From contig CATJVQ010000026.1 in assembly GCA_949743955.1 (NCBI GenBank), forward strand, positions 1 through 64,000: a stretch of DNA of 64,000 bases, written 5' to 3'. This DNA is from an uncultured Oscillospiraceae bacterium (GTDB lineage Bacteria > Bacillota > Clostridia > Oscillospirales > Ruminococcaceae). Of this stretch, positions 46,176-54,766 are shown piece after piece; the first letter of the stretch is position 1; each line of letters begins with the position of its first letter. Position numbers and translations under genes: made by a program. The notes below the pieces were generated by a model. It was not told the DNA's origin and searched no databases. It was given only the letters and a program-made list of their open reading frames with translations.

Positions 46176-46694
46176 TCACTTCCTGTTCTCCTCTTTATGT
46201 ACGCTGTATATAGCGTCGGACAGCTCCCGCATAATAAAGAACAGCCGTTCGGCGCGTTCCTGCCCTAGGTGGTCCAGCACATGCTCAATGCGTGTGTGGA
46301 GGGCCTCAGCAGTCTCATGAAGCGCGCCGCGGCCCTTCTCCGTTATCTGTACACAGGAGACCCGCCGATCCGATGGGGAGGACACCCGCTCCAGATACCC
46401 CTGATCCACCAGTGTGCTGACCTTCTGGCTGACTCCCGCGAGCGACAGCGCCGACACATGCGCAAGCTGACCCACCGTTATATATGGATGCCCGCGGCGT
46501 TCACGTATCGCCGCCATCCCCAGCAGAATGATTCCGTTCCTGCCGAGCCTGCTGAGCGGGTAAAACCCCTCCCACGCGCGCCGGATCCTCTCCATCTCCT
46601 CGAAAAAGCGCGTCGCGTTCGACTGCTGGAAATACTCCATCATGTCCTCATAGAGTTCCTCCACAGTATCCCGTTTCTGTACCCTCTGCAACAT
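46176..46694 (-). CDS. MarR-family transcription regulator
   Basis: A winged-helix regulator of about 172 residues. ITVGQLAHVSALSLAGVSQK (about 68-87) is the recognition helix, followed by TLVDQGYLERVSSPSDRRVS, the MarR wing with its DRR motif. The ATG at 46694 follows AAGGAG by five bases; the ATG at 46718 lacks a site. It precedes the adaptor gene by 103 bases on the same strand and is probably the local repressor of the efflux operon. Confidence 0.9.
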   Translation of the reverse strand: MLQRVQKRDTVEELYEDMMEYFQQSNATRFFEEMERIRRAWEGFYPLSRLGRNGIILLGMAAIRERRGHPYITVGQLAHVSALSLAGVSQKVSTLVDQGYLERVSSPSDRRVSCVQITEKGRGALHETAEALHTRIEHVLDHLGQERAERLFFIMRELSDAIYSVHKEENRK

Positions 46695-46757
46695 TATTCT
46701 CCTTTTTCTTCTGTCCATTAACAGTTATGCATATTAACAATTAACCCCTTTATTATT

Positions 46758-46793
46758 TTAAAACGTACCGGCCCTGATGTCAAGGCCGGTACG
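46758..46793 (-). terminator. Terminator of the PadR-DUF1700-DUF4097 cluster
   Basis: A 10-bp perfect stem CGTACCGGCC / GGCCGGTACG with a ten-base loop, then TTTTAAAATAAT on the minus strand. Confidence 0.8.
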
Positions 46794-46830
46794 GATGATT
46801 TACAGAATATTGAAAAAGGAGGCCGGACGC

Positions 46831-47679
46831 TCAGTTTTTTCCAAAGCTCAGCCGGATTTCACCCATGGCGCAGCTCACATCAATATGGTTCGGGACATTT
46901 TCATCCCCGATCCTCATATCCTTCCAGAGGCCCTCATTTTGCCAGCCGTCGATCCACAGATCGCCGAAGCCGCCCTCAACCTCGATGGTGTAATCCTCCC
47001 TCGCACCGACAAAATCGACGTGCATTTCCCCGACGCCTCCGTCGAGCTTCACTTCGCCGCGCAGGTCTCCCTGGATATCCAATTTTCCCACGCCCGTTTC
47101 CACTTCGGTCTTTTCCGTAACAGTGAGCCCTCTCGCCTTCACTTCCCCGACACCGCCCCCGATTTCGAGCGTGCGGGCCGTGATATTCTCCAGCATGGAT
47201 TCGCCCACGCCTGCGCCGATATCTATCTGATCCGCCGTCACATTCCGCATCGTAAATTCGCCCACGCCCGCTTCGACATTCACCCGGTCATACGTTTTCC
47301 CCTCCGGGACGGTGATTTTCACTTTCAGATCCTCGTCGGACGCCTTCTTCCACCAGCGGTAACCCCACGTATTTTTGTTCATCGTATCGCGCAGGGTGAA
47401 GACGCCGCCGTTTGTATCGTAACGGATATAGCGGGAGATCCGCCCACCGAACGAGACGCTGAACGTGTCTCCCGGCACGATCTGGAGGTGCGCGGCGGTC
47501 AGATCGATATCCAGGCTGTTCGCGTCGGCGGCGCTTTCGAGCGCCTGCCCTGAGAGCGCCGTCTCCCCTCCGCCCAGGCGGCCGCTCTCACCGGAACGGG
47601 CGCCGAACGCGCTCAGCCCCATCCCCACAATGAAAAGAATAGCTCCCGCCACCGTACAAATTTTAAAAATGCGTTTCAT
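46831..47679 (-). CDS. DUF4097 (adhesin-like beta-helix) protein
   Basis: A 282-residue protein with an N-terminal membrane or signal segment (about 7-28) and a DUF4097 repeat domain that should fold as a beta-solenoid. Repeats of about 20 residues recur: VNVEAGVGEFTMRNVTADQI, IDIGAGVGESMLENITARTL, LEIGGGVGEVKARGLT, and VETGVGKLDIQGDL. Proteins of this family lie downstream of PadR and DUF1700 genes and are thought to respond to envelope stress; the function is not defined. Start ATGA overlaps the DUF1700 stop. Confidence 0.88.
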   Translation of the reverse strand: MKRIFKICTVAGAILFIVGMGLSAFGARSGESGRLGGGETALSGQALESAADANSLDIDLTAAHLQIVPGDTFSVSFGGRISRYIRYDTNGGVFTLRDTMNKNTWGYRWWKKASDEDLKVKITVPEGKTYDRVNVEAGVGEFTMRNVTADQIDIGAGVGESMLENITARTLEIGGGVGEVKARGLTVTEKTEVETGVGKLDIQGDLRGEVKLDGGVGEMHVDFVGAREDYTIEVEGGFGDLWIDGWQNEGLWKDMRIGDENVPNHIDVSCAMGEIRLSFGKN

Positions 47680-48305
47680 TTCTCTTTCCTCCCTGTTTTT
47701 CTTCTTTTCCACATGATACGCAGATCTCGTACCAGCGCATGCAGGCGTTTTTTCGCTCGCGGAAACCCCTTGGAAATCACCCAGGCACACGGGCCCAGCA
47801 GCATCAGCCCTAGACCGAGACTGCTGAGCACCATACCCAGCCCGGCGACCCCATCCGGAATAAAGGCGTCCATACCGGGGAGCAGTCCGCCCAGTGTCAT
47901 CACCCATGACGCGAGCCCCACTGCGCCGCTGACCAGCAGCGCGAACACGACGACGAAAAACACAAACAGCATTACGACAGCGATGACTATAAACACTGGG
48001 ATCAGCACCGCTGCCACGATCAGCAGCGGGAACAGCACCGGGGAGCCAATCGCTCCCGCCAACAGCCACCACCAGTGCGTCCGGCGCGGCGGCGGGGTGG
48101 GCACGATATCCCGCACACTGCTTCCGGCGAGGATCTGTCTCGCTGCCTCCTCCGGGGAACCCAGTTCCTCCAGCACATCCTGTTCGTTCCCCGGGCCCGC
48201 GTCGGCAAAATACTCCTCGTAGTATTCGAGCGCCGCTTCGCGTTCCTCATCCGGCAGGCTCTCAAGGGCGGCGCTCAGCCGCCGCAGAAATTCATCCCTC
48301 GTCAT
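47676..48305 (-). CDS. DUF1700 membrane protein
   Basis: About 209 residues: a cytoplasmic N-terminal DUF1700 region (MTRDEFLRRLSAALESLPDE to EYYEEYFADAG), then several membrane helices (about 80-185) and a basic C-terminus (KTGRKEK). The ATG at 48305 follows AAGGAG by nine bases; a farther ATG at 48335 does not fit the family start. It is the middle gene of PadR-DUF1700-DUF4097 and overlaps both neighbours. Confidence 0.88.
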   Translation of the reverse strand: MTRDEFLRRLSAALESLPDEEREAALEYYEEYFADAGPGNEQDVLEELGSPEEAARQILAGSSVRDIVPTPPPRRTHWWWLLAGAIGSPVLFPLLIVAAVLIPVFIVIAVVMLFVFFVVVFALLVSGAVGLASWVMTLGGLLPGMDAFIPDGVAGLGMVLSSLGLGLMLLGPCAWVISKGFPRAKKRLHALVRDLRIMWKRRKTGRKEK

Positions 48306-48618
48306 CGCTGCTCTCTCCTTCCATGATCCCGTCAATCTGGCGCTTGAAGGTCTGCCATTCCTCCCGGTAGGCCATGCTCCGTTCCTTCCCGGCCTCAGTC
48401 AGGCTGTAATACCGCCGGTTGCGCCCCTGATACGCTTTATCGTAGGTGGTGAGCAGTCCGTCCTTCTGCAGCCGCCGCAGCACCGGATAGAGCGTGGATT
48501 CTGAAATATCCATCACTTCCTTGATTTTGCTCGTGAGCCGGTAGCCATAGCAGTCCTCCTGTGCGATCACCGCCAGCACACAGGCGTCCAGCAAAGCCGA
48601 CCCCAACTGGAAAACCAC
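48292..48618 (-). CDS. PadR-family transcription regulator
   Basis: A 108-residue winged-helix repressor. VVFQLGSALLDACVLAVIAQ begins it, then CYGYRLTSKI and STLYPVLRRLQKDGLL (recognition helix). Translation starts at a GTG (48618) seven bases after AGGAGG; the ATG at 48636 overlaps that site. It opens a three-gene cluster and faces a palindrome in its own promoter, so it is probably autoregulated. Confidence 0.9.
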   Translation of the reverse strand: MVFQLGSALLDACVLAVIAQEDCYGYRLTSKIKEVMDISESTLYPVLRRLQKDGLLTTYDKAYQGRNRRYYSLTEAGKERSMAYREEWQTFKRQIDGIMEGESSDDEG

Positions 48619-48653
48619 CAGCGCACCTCCTATCATCCATGATATTATATATC

Positions 48654-48691
48654 GTATAATATTATTATACTCACCTTATTTATCTTGTCAA
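48654..48691 (-). promoter_or_regulatory. PadR-cluster promoter with overlapping palindromic operator
   Basis: On the minus strand TTGACA (48686-48691), 16-bp spacer, TATAAT (48664-48669). A perfect 17-bp palindrome GTATAATATTATTATAC (48654-48670) covers the -10 box, where PadR binding would block polymerase. Confidence 0.75.
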
Positions 48692-48701
48692 GGCTTTTTT
48701 C

Positions 48702-48781
48702 GGCAATTCTCAAAAATATCTGAGAACCATTCCTATGGCACGACAATACGGTAATGATATAATATTTTGAAGATTGCCATA
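48702..48781. repeat. Terminal-inverted-repeat element (MITE-like), copy 2
   Basis: Left end GGCAATTCTCAAAAATAT is identical to 18 bases of copy 1 (26391 region). The right end, read on the opposite strand, is TATGGCAATCTTCAAAATAT, and CGGTAAT next to it also recurs. The interior differs and lacks the GC-rich inner stem. It lies between the PadR promoter and the alpha-mannosidase gene. It has no coding capacity. Confidence 0.6.
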
Positions 48782-48869
48782 AATAACAGTAGACAGAAGG
48801 ATACCGGTAGTGTAGAATAGAGTGCGTCAGCCGAAATCACCAATTTAAAGGGGTAAGAGGTGGAATTTT

Positions 48870-51800
48870 ATGGTTTTTTTACAGGAACGTATCGGCCGGC
48901 TGCTTCAGGAAGTGGAAGAGCTGTGCTACCCGGAATCGGTGGATATCCCGTCCTACCTGATGTGTAAAACCGCCGAGCGCTTTGATGATATCGCCGGGCT
49001 GGACACCTCCGGCTGGGAGATGTTCGACTGCCGCCAGATCTGGGGCGGACACAATGAGTACTATTGGTTCGAGACCGAAGTGATCATCCCCGATTCGTTC
49101 GACGGGAAATGTGTCGTCTATGACATCCGCACCGGGCGCGAGGGCGAGTGGGACGCGAATAACCCGCAGTTCTCGTTTTACGTCAACGGCGTCCTGCGGC
49201 AGGGGCTGGATGTTAATCACCGCGAGGTGCTTCTGACACACCGGGCGAAGGCGGGGGACGTTTACCGCATTGTGCTCGCCGCATTCACGGGGGTGCAGAA
49301 CTGGAGCCTCCTGCTAAAGTCCCGCCTGCGCGTGCTCGACGAAGCCACTCAGCGGTATTATTACGATATTTCCGTCCCCTACCACACAGCCGTCCTGCTG
49401 GAGAAGGACGATCCGGCCTATCTCGCCATCATCCCGGCGCTCAACGAGTCGCTGAACCTTCTGGATCTGCGCCGCCCGTTTTCGGAGGAATACTGCCGCA
49501 CGCTCGGGGAAGCCGAAAGCTACATTCAGCGGGAATTCTATGAGAAGTACGGCGACGCCGAAAGCGAACCTGTTGTCTGCTGCATCGGCCATACGCATAT
49601 CGACGTAGCGTGGCTGTGGACACTGAGCGTCACAGAAGACAAGGCCGTGCGTAGCTTTTCGACCGTGCTCGAACTGATGCGCCGCTATCCGGAATATCTC
49701 TTCATGTCCAGCCAGCCGCAGCTTTACGCGTATGTCAAAAAGAACGCGCCGGAGATCTACGAGCAGATCAAAGCGCGTGTGGCGGAGGGGCGCTGGGAGG
49801 TCAACGGCGGCATGTGGCTCGAGGCGGACTGCAACATCGCCTCCGGCGAGTCGCTTGTGCGCCAGTTTGTCCACGGCAAGCGCTTTTTCCGCGAGGAATT
49901 CGATAAGGATAACGATATCCTCTGGCTGCCGGACGTGTTCGGCTATTCCGCCGCCCTGCCGCAGATCATGAAGGGCTGCGGCGTCCCCTATTTTATGACA
50001 ACGAAGATCAGCTGGAACGAGTTCAACAAAATGCCCTACGACACCTTCCTCTGGGAGGGTATCGACGGCACGAAGGTTCTCACGCACTTCATCTCCTCGC
50101 GCGACTATAACAACCCGGGCGAGGTCGGATCCTTCCGGACCGGCCACTACACCACCTACTGCGGCTTCATCAACCCGTCCTACGCGAAGGGCGGCTGGCA
50201 GCGGTACCAGCAGAAGCACCTGGGGAGCGAAATCCTCAACTGCATCGGCTACGGCGACGGCGGCGGCGGCCCGACGTCCGACATGCTCGAGCAGCAGCGC
50301 CGCCTCTCGAAGGGTATCCCCGGCGTGCCGCGCACAAAGATGGGCACCGCCTCCTCGTTCTTCCGCCGGCTGGACGAACAGGTGAGCGGGAACAAGTACC
50401 TGCCCACGTGGAGCGGGGAGCTGTACCTCGAATACCACCGCGGGACATATACGTCCATGTCGCGCAACAAGAAGTATAACCGGAAGAGCGAGTTCGCCAT
50501 CCTGCGCACGGAATGGCTGGGGGTGCTGGAAAACAGTCTTCTGGGCGCCGCCTATCCGGCCGAGGAGCTGGACGCGCAGTGGAAGGTCATTCTCCGCAAC
50601 CAGTTCCACGATATCCTGCCCGGCTCCTCCATCCGCGAGGTCTATGAGGACTCGAAGGCGGAGTATGAGGGCGTGCTCCATACGCTCCGCGCGCTTTCCG
50701 ACGCTTCCATGCAGCATCTGGCCGACGCTGTCGGCGCGCCGGAGGGGAGCCTTGTCCTCTTTAATCCCAACGGCTTCCCGCTGAGCGATGCTGTCTCCTT
50801 CACCCCGCCCGGCGGTATGGTTTCCGTCCTCGACGGGGACACCCCCCTCCCCTGCCAGCAGCTTTCGGACGGCCGCGTCTCCCTTTTTGTCCGGGACGTG
50901 CCCGCCAGAGGATATAAGACACTGTACCTCTCGTCCGCTCCCGCGCCGGAGGCGGAGGCCCTCCGTGTCACCGCCGGGGAGATGGAGAACCGCTTCTTCC
51001 GCCTGAGGCTCAACGAAAAGGGGCAGTTCACCTCCATCTTCGATAAACGCGCCGGACGCGAGCTCATCCCGGCCGGGGAGCGCGCCAATGTCCTGATGAC
51101 GTATGAGGATAAACCCCACAACTACGACGCGTGGGACGTGAACAATTACTATAAGGAGAAGTCCTGGGAGGTGGACGATGTTCAGTCCATCGAGGCCGTG
51201 GACTGCGGGGCGGTGTCCGCGTCGCTGCGGATTGTCCGGCGGTATCTCGAATCCTCCATCACGCAGACTGTCACCCTCTACCGGGATATCCCGCGTATCG
51301 ACATCCGGAACCAGATCGACTGGAAGGAGAAGCAGATCTTCTTAAAGGATCTCTTCCCGGTGGACATCCATACAAACGAGGCCACGTTCGACATTCAGTA
51401 CGGCAACGTCACCCGGCCTACGCACTACAACACGACCTGGGACTTCGCGCGGTTCGAGGTGTGCCACCACAAGTGGCTCGACATCTCCGAGGCCGGGTAC
51501 GGCGTCAGCTTCCTCAACGACTGCAAATACGGATGCAGCGTCCACGAGGGCGTGGTGGGGCTCTCGATGCTCAAGTCCGCCACCTACCCGAACCCGGACG
51601 CCGACAAGGAGTACCAGGAGTTCACCTATTCGATTTATCCCCACCTCGAGGGCTGGCGCGAGGCCGGGACCGTGCAGGCCGCCTACGCGCTCAACAACCC
51701 GCTCTCCGCTTCTGTCAAATCCGGCGCGGCCGGAACGCTTCCGGCGTCCTGCTCGTTCGTGCGCTCGGAGAATGCGAACGTCATCATCGAGGTTGTCAAG

Positions 51801-52019
51801 CAGGCCGACTGCGGCGAGGGCATTATCCTGCGCGTGTATGAGTGCCACAACCGCCGCACGGACGCGACCCTCACCTTCTCCCGTTCGCTTCAGAGCGCGC
51901 GTGTCTGCGATATGCTCGAGAATCCCGGCGACAGCCTCTCCCCGAATGGGAACACGCTCTCCTTCTCCATGCGCCCCTATGAAATTAAGACCCTGCTCGT
52001 CACATTCCAAAATAACTGA
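48870..52019 (+). CDS. GH38 alpha-mannosidase
   Basis: A 1049-residue glycoside hydrolase 38 that removes alpha-linked mannose. The zinc-site motif GHTHIDVAWLW lies near residue 239, and nucleophile Asp is in LEADCNIASGESLVRQF near 318, followed by WLPDVFGYSAALPQIMKG. A middle three-helix domain and C-terminal beta domains follow. There is no signal peptide, so it acts in the cytoplasm on imported oligosaccharides, for example N-glycan fragments. The next gene is a metal-dependent hydrolase 20 bases downstream. Confidence 0.94.
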   Translation: MVFLQERIGRLLQEVEELCYPESVDIPSYLMCKTAERFDDIAGLDTSGWEMFDCRQIWGGHNEYYWFETEVIIPDSFDGKCVVYDIRTGREGEWDANNPQFSFYVNGVLRQGLDVNHREVLLTHRAKAGDVYRIVLAAFTGVQNWSLLLKSRLRVLDEATQRYYYDISVPYHTAVLLEKDDPAYLAIIPALNESLNLLDLRRPFSEEYCRTLGEAESYIQREFYEKYGDAESEPVVCCIGHTHIDVAWLWTLSVTEDKAVRSFSTVLELMRRYPEYLFMSSQPQLYAYVKKNAPEIYEQIKARVAEGRWEVNGGMWLEADCNIASGESLVRQFVHGKRFFREEFDKDNDILWLPDVFGYSAALPQIMKGCGVPYFMTTKISWNEFNKMPYDTFLWEGIDGTKVLTHFISSRDYNNPGEVGSFRTGHYTTYCGFINPSYAKGGWQRYQQKHLGSEILNCIGYGDGGGGPTSDMLEQQRRLSKGIPGVPRTKMGTASSFFRRLDEQVSGNKYLPTWSGELYLEYHRGTYTSMSRNKKYNRKSEFAILRTEWLGVLENSLLGAAYPAEELDAQWKVILRNQFHDILPGSSIREVYEDSKAEYEGVLHTLRALSDASMQHLADAVGAPEGSLVLFNPNGFPLSDAVSFTPPGGMVSVLDGDTPLPCQQLSDGRVSLFVRDVPARGYKTLYLSSAPAPEAEALRVTAGEMENRFFRLRLNEKGQFTSIFDKRAGRELIPAGERANVLMTYEDKPHNYDAWDVNNYYKEKSWEVDDVQSIEAVDCGAVSASLRIVRRYLESSITQTVTLYRDIPRIDIRNQIDWKEKQIFLKDLFPVDIHTNEATFDIQYGNVTRPTHYNTTWDFARFEVCHHKWLDISEAGYGVSFLNDCKYGCSVHEGVVGLSMLKSATYPNPDADKEYQEFTYSIYPHLEGWREAGTVQAAYALNNPLSASVKSGAAGTLPASCSFVRSENANVIIEVVKQADCGEGIILRVYECHNRRTDATLTFSRSLQSARVCDMLENPGDSLSPNGNTLSFSMRPYEIKTLLVTFQNN

Positions 52020-52039
52020 TACAGTGCGAGGATAAAACA

Positions 52040-53230
52040 ATGGATCGAAAGAGATTCTATGATTTCGCACAGAGCCTTCCCATCGTCAACACCCATTCCC
52101 ACCATCTGCCGGACGAAGAGCATCCCGCGCTGAATCTGGCGGAGATGTTCCGAAACTCCTATCTGAACTGGTGCGGCGTGCCGGTTCCGTCCGGGGAGTC
52201 GGAGGAGGAGATCGCGCATTGGCTGGACGCTGTTCGTACCCGCAGCTACTTCGTGTGGCTGGAAAGGGCACTGATGGAGCTGTATGGCATTGATGAGCAC
52301 CTGCATGCCGGCAGCTGGGAGATTTTCGACCGGGCCGTGCGCCAGGCGCATCAGGACAGGGACTGGCATTTGAAGATCCTCCGGGAGAACTGCCGGTATG
52401 AGGCTGTCCTGCTGGACGCCTACTGGTCCCCGGGCTCTCATGCCGGCCATCCGGAGCTGTTTAGGCCCGCGTACCGTGTAAACAGCATTTTCTATGGATA
52501 CGACGATAAAGCCGTGGATCACAACGATCACAACTTCCAGGCGGCGCTGGGTGTCCGGACACGGGATATTGAGGAGTATACCCGCCTCATCAAACACACG
52601 CTGCGCGAAAAGAAGCGGGCCGGATGTTCCGTTTTGAAGTGCGCGATCGCTTATGATCGTTCGCTCTGTTTCGGAAAGGGAACCAAGGAACAGGCGCAGA
52701 AGGCCATGCTGGATCATCCCGAGCCCCGCGACATCGAGGCGTTCCAGGACTATGTGTTTGACTGCATCTGTGAAACGGCCGTGGAGTTAGGTATGCCCGT
52801 CCAGATTCACACAGGGCTTGGGCTGATGGACAGGAGCGGCGCCATGCAGTTACAGCCGCTCATCGCGCGGCACCCGCAGACCACCTTCTGGCTCATGCAC
52901 GGCAGCTATCCCTGGACAAGCGACATCGCCGGACTGGTCCACGCCTACCCCAATGTCTGGGCGGATCTCTGCTGGCTGCCCCTGCTCTCACCGGCGGCCG
53001 CGCACCGGCTGATGCATGAGCTCATCGACGTCTGCAACGCCGACCGTGTGGTCTGGGGATGCGATACCTGGACAAGCGAGGAGAGCTATGGAGCGCGCCT
53101 CGCCTTTCTCGATGTTCTTTCCCGCGTGCTGGCGGAACGTGTCGAATCCGGCATAATGCGGGAAAATGATGCGCTGCGGTATGCAGAAGCGGTCCTGCAC
53201 GACAATGCCGCGGGCATCCTGAAAAGCTGA
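52040..53230 (+). CDS. Amidohydrolase-superfamily metal-dependent hydrolase
   Basis: A 396-residue TIM-barrel protein of the amidohydrolase-2 type. Metal ligands: VNTHSHHLP (about 18-26), a central IHTGLGLMDRSG, MHGSYPWTSD (strand 6 histidine) and GCDTW (strand 8 aspartate, about residue 340). Relatives include decarboxylases, lactonases and uronate isomerases; the reaction here is unknown. It is apparently co-transcribed with the alpha-mannosidase and ends before a strong terminator. Confidence 0.82.
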   Translation: MDRKRFYDFAQSLPIVNTHSHHLPDEEHPALNLAEMFRNSYLNWCGVPVPSGESEEEIAHWLDAVRTRSYFVWLERALMELYGIDEHLHAGSWEIFDRAVRQAHQDRDWHLKILRENCRYEAVLLDAYWSPGSHAGHPELFRPAYRVNSIFYGYDDKAVDHNDHNFQAALGVRTRDIEEYTRLIKHTLREKKRAGCSVLKCAIAYDRSLCFGKGTKEQAQKAMLDHPEPRDIEAFQDYVFDCICETAVELGMPVQIHTGLGLMDRSGAMQLQPLIARHPQTTFWLMHGSYPWTSDIAGLVHAYPNVWADLCWLPLLSPAAAHRLMHELIDVCNADRVVWGCDTWTSEESYGARLAFLDVLSRVLAERVESGIMRENDALRYAEAVLHDNAAGILKS

Positions 53231-53277
53231 GAGCCGCGCGGCACCGAAGCCGAAGAACCGGAAAAATGAAACGAAAA

Positions 53278-53321
53278 GCCCGGCGCCGCCCCCTCATCGG
53301 AGCGGCGCCGGGCCTGTTTTT
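53278..53321. terminator. Bidirectional terminator after the amidohydrolase gene
   Basis: A 12-bp perfect stem GCCCGGCGCCGC / GCGGCGCCGGGC with a 12-base loop, then CTGTTTTTAT on the plus strand. It lies between two convergent genes. Confidence 0.88.
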
Positions 53322-53340
53322 ATACGCTTATTTGGCGTGT

Positions 53341-54711
53341 TTAACCGTTCATCGCACGGTCGGCCGCGAAGGCCGCCATCAGGCGGACGCCTGCGCCTGT
53401 CGCGCCCGCGGGATAGCAGCTCCACGGCTTATGCGTATCCGCCGTGCCCGCGATGTCCAGATGCGCCCACTCCATCCCCTTCGCGAAGTGGTGCAGGAAC
53501 AGTGCCGCATAGATGGCGCCCGGCCCCGGCTCGGCGACAGAATTTTTCATGTCAGCGTAATCGCTCTTTAAGACGTCGGCATACTCCTCCACCATCGGCA
53601 TCGGCCAGACAGTTTCGCCGCACTCCTTCGCCAGGCGTGTCAGCGCCGAGACAGCTTCGTCCTCGCCGAAGACGCCCGTCACCTTTTTCCCGAGCGCCTG
53701 CACCATATTGCCTGTGAGCGTGGCCGCGTCCACAGCCCAGCGCGCGCCGGCACGGGACGCATACAGCAGGCAGTCCGCCAAAAGCAGGCGGCCCTCGGCG
53801 TCCGTATTCGAAATCTGCACGGTCGTCCCATCCGCGAAGAGCACCACCTCGCCGGGCAGGGTCGCCCCCTCGCCGGGCAGGTTCTCCGTGAGCGCGATGA
53901 CGCCGATGACGTTCGCCTTGACCCCGCGGCGCGCGAGCAGGTCCATCGCCCCCGCGACAGCGCCGGCCCCGCCCATATCCATGCGCATACCGGAGAGATC
54001 GCGGCCCGACTTAAGGTTCATCCCGCCCATATCGAACGTGATGCCCTTGCCGATAAGCGCCACGAGCGGCGCGTTTTCATCCGTGCAGTAGCGCAGGACA
54101 GCGGCGGCCGGCTCATGATGTCCACCGCGCGAGACGGCGCGCAGGCCCGCGAAGTCACGCAGACCGTCGCCGGAAATCTGCTCCACCGTGACCGGGGTGT
54201 CCCCCAGCCGGACACGCAGGCGGTCAATCATTGTCTGGGCGTAGAGCGTGCCGGGCGTCTCGTTGACAAGGTCGCGCGCAAAGCATACGCTCCCGGCTGT
54301 CACCTTCGCACGCTCAAACGCCGCGGCATATCCCGCATCCTCTGCCGCGAGGGACAGTGTCACCTCATGGCGGACAAAGCTCTCCCCGCGCCAGCGGTCG
54401 AAGCGGTACGCGCCGAGCAGGAATCCCTCGCAGAAATCCTCGGCCCACTCCTTGTCCGCGCCCGCCGGGGCCTTCAGCACGCCCTCGCAGTCCTCCTCCA
54501 AAGTGCGCAGGAGCCGCGCCGCATTCCCGCCCGCTAGGCGGACGGCGTCCCGGTTCCCATCCCGCGCGCCGAGCCCGACGGCGAGCACCGTCTCCTCTTC
54601 CGGCGTCCGCGCGGGGAATAGGGTCGTCTTCCCCGCCGCACGCTCCGTCACCGGCAGCGCGCAGGCCGTGTCCTCATACAGGGGTAAAAGCTTTACGTTC
54701 TTCATGCGCAT
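53341..54711 (-). CDS. Leucyl aminopeptidase, M17 family
   Basis: Cytosolic metallo-exopeptidase, about 456 residues. The two-metal site is visible: GKGITFDMGGMNLKSG (about 238-253) and the M17 signature NTDAEGRLLLADCL (about 318-331). The N-terminal macro-like domain is short. The ATG at 54711 follows AAAGGATG; a second ATG two codons later is equally possible. It sits 55 bases after recN on the same strand but probably is a separate function. Confidence 0.92.
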   Translation of the reverse strand: MRMKNVKLLPLYEDTACALPVTERAAGKTTLFPARTPEEETVLAVGLGARDGNRDAVRLAGGNAARLLRTLEEDCEGVLKAPAGADKEWAEDFCEGFLLGAYRFDRWRGESFVRHEVTLSLAAEDAGYAAAFERAKVTAGSVCFARDLVNETPGTLYAQTMIDRLRVRLGDTPVTVEQISGDGLRDFAGLRAVSRGGHHEPAAAVLRYCTDENAPLVALIGKGITFDMGGMNLKSGRDLSGMRMDMGGAGAVAGAMDLLARRGVKANVIGVIALTENLPGEGATLPGEVVLFADGTTVQISNTDAEGRLLLADCLLYASRAGARWAVDAATLTGNMVQALGKKVTGVFGEDEAVSALTRLAKECGETVWPMPMVEEYADVLKSDYADMKNSVAEPGPGAIYAALFLHHFAKGMEWAHLDIAGTADTHKPWSCYPAGATGAGVRLMAAFAADRAMNG

Positions 54712-54766
54712 GTCGCATCCTTTCTGAAAATGTGAAAATATAGGGGCAGCCCGATGGGCTTCCGAT

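Noticed and set aside
49314-51119. 601-codon open frame antisense to the GH38 gene
   Set aside because: Composition reflects the opposite strand; the GH38 frame carries all catalytic motifs.
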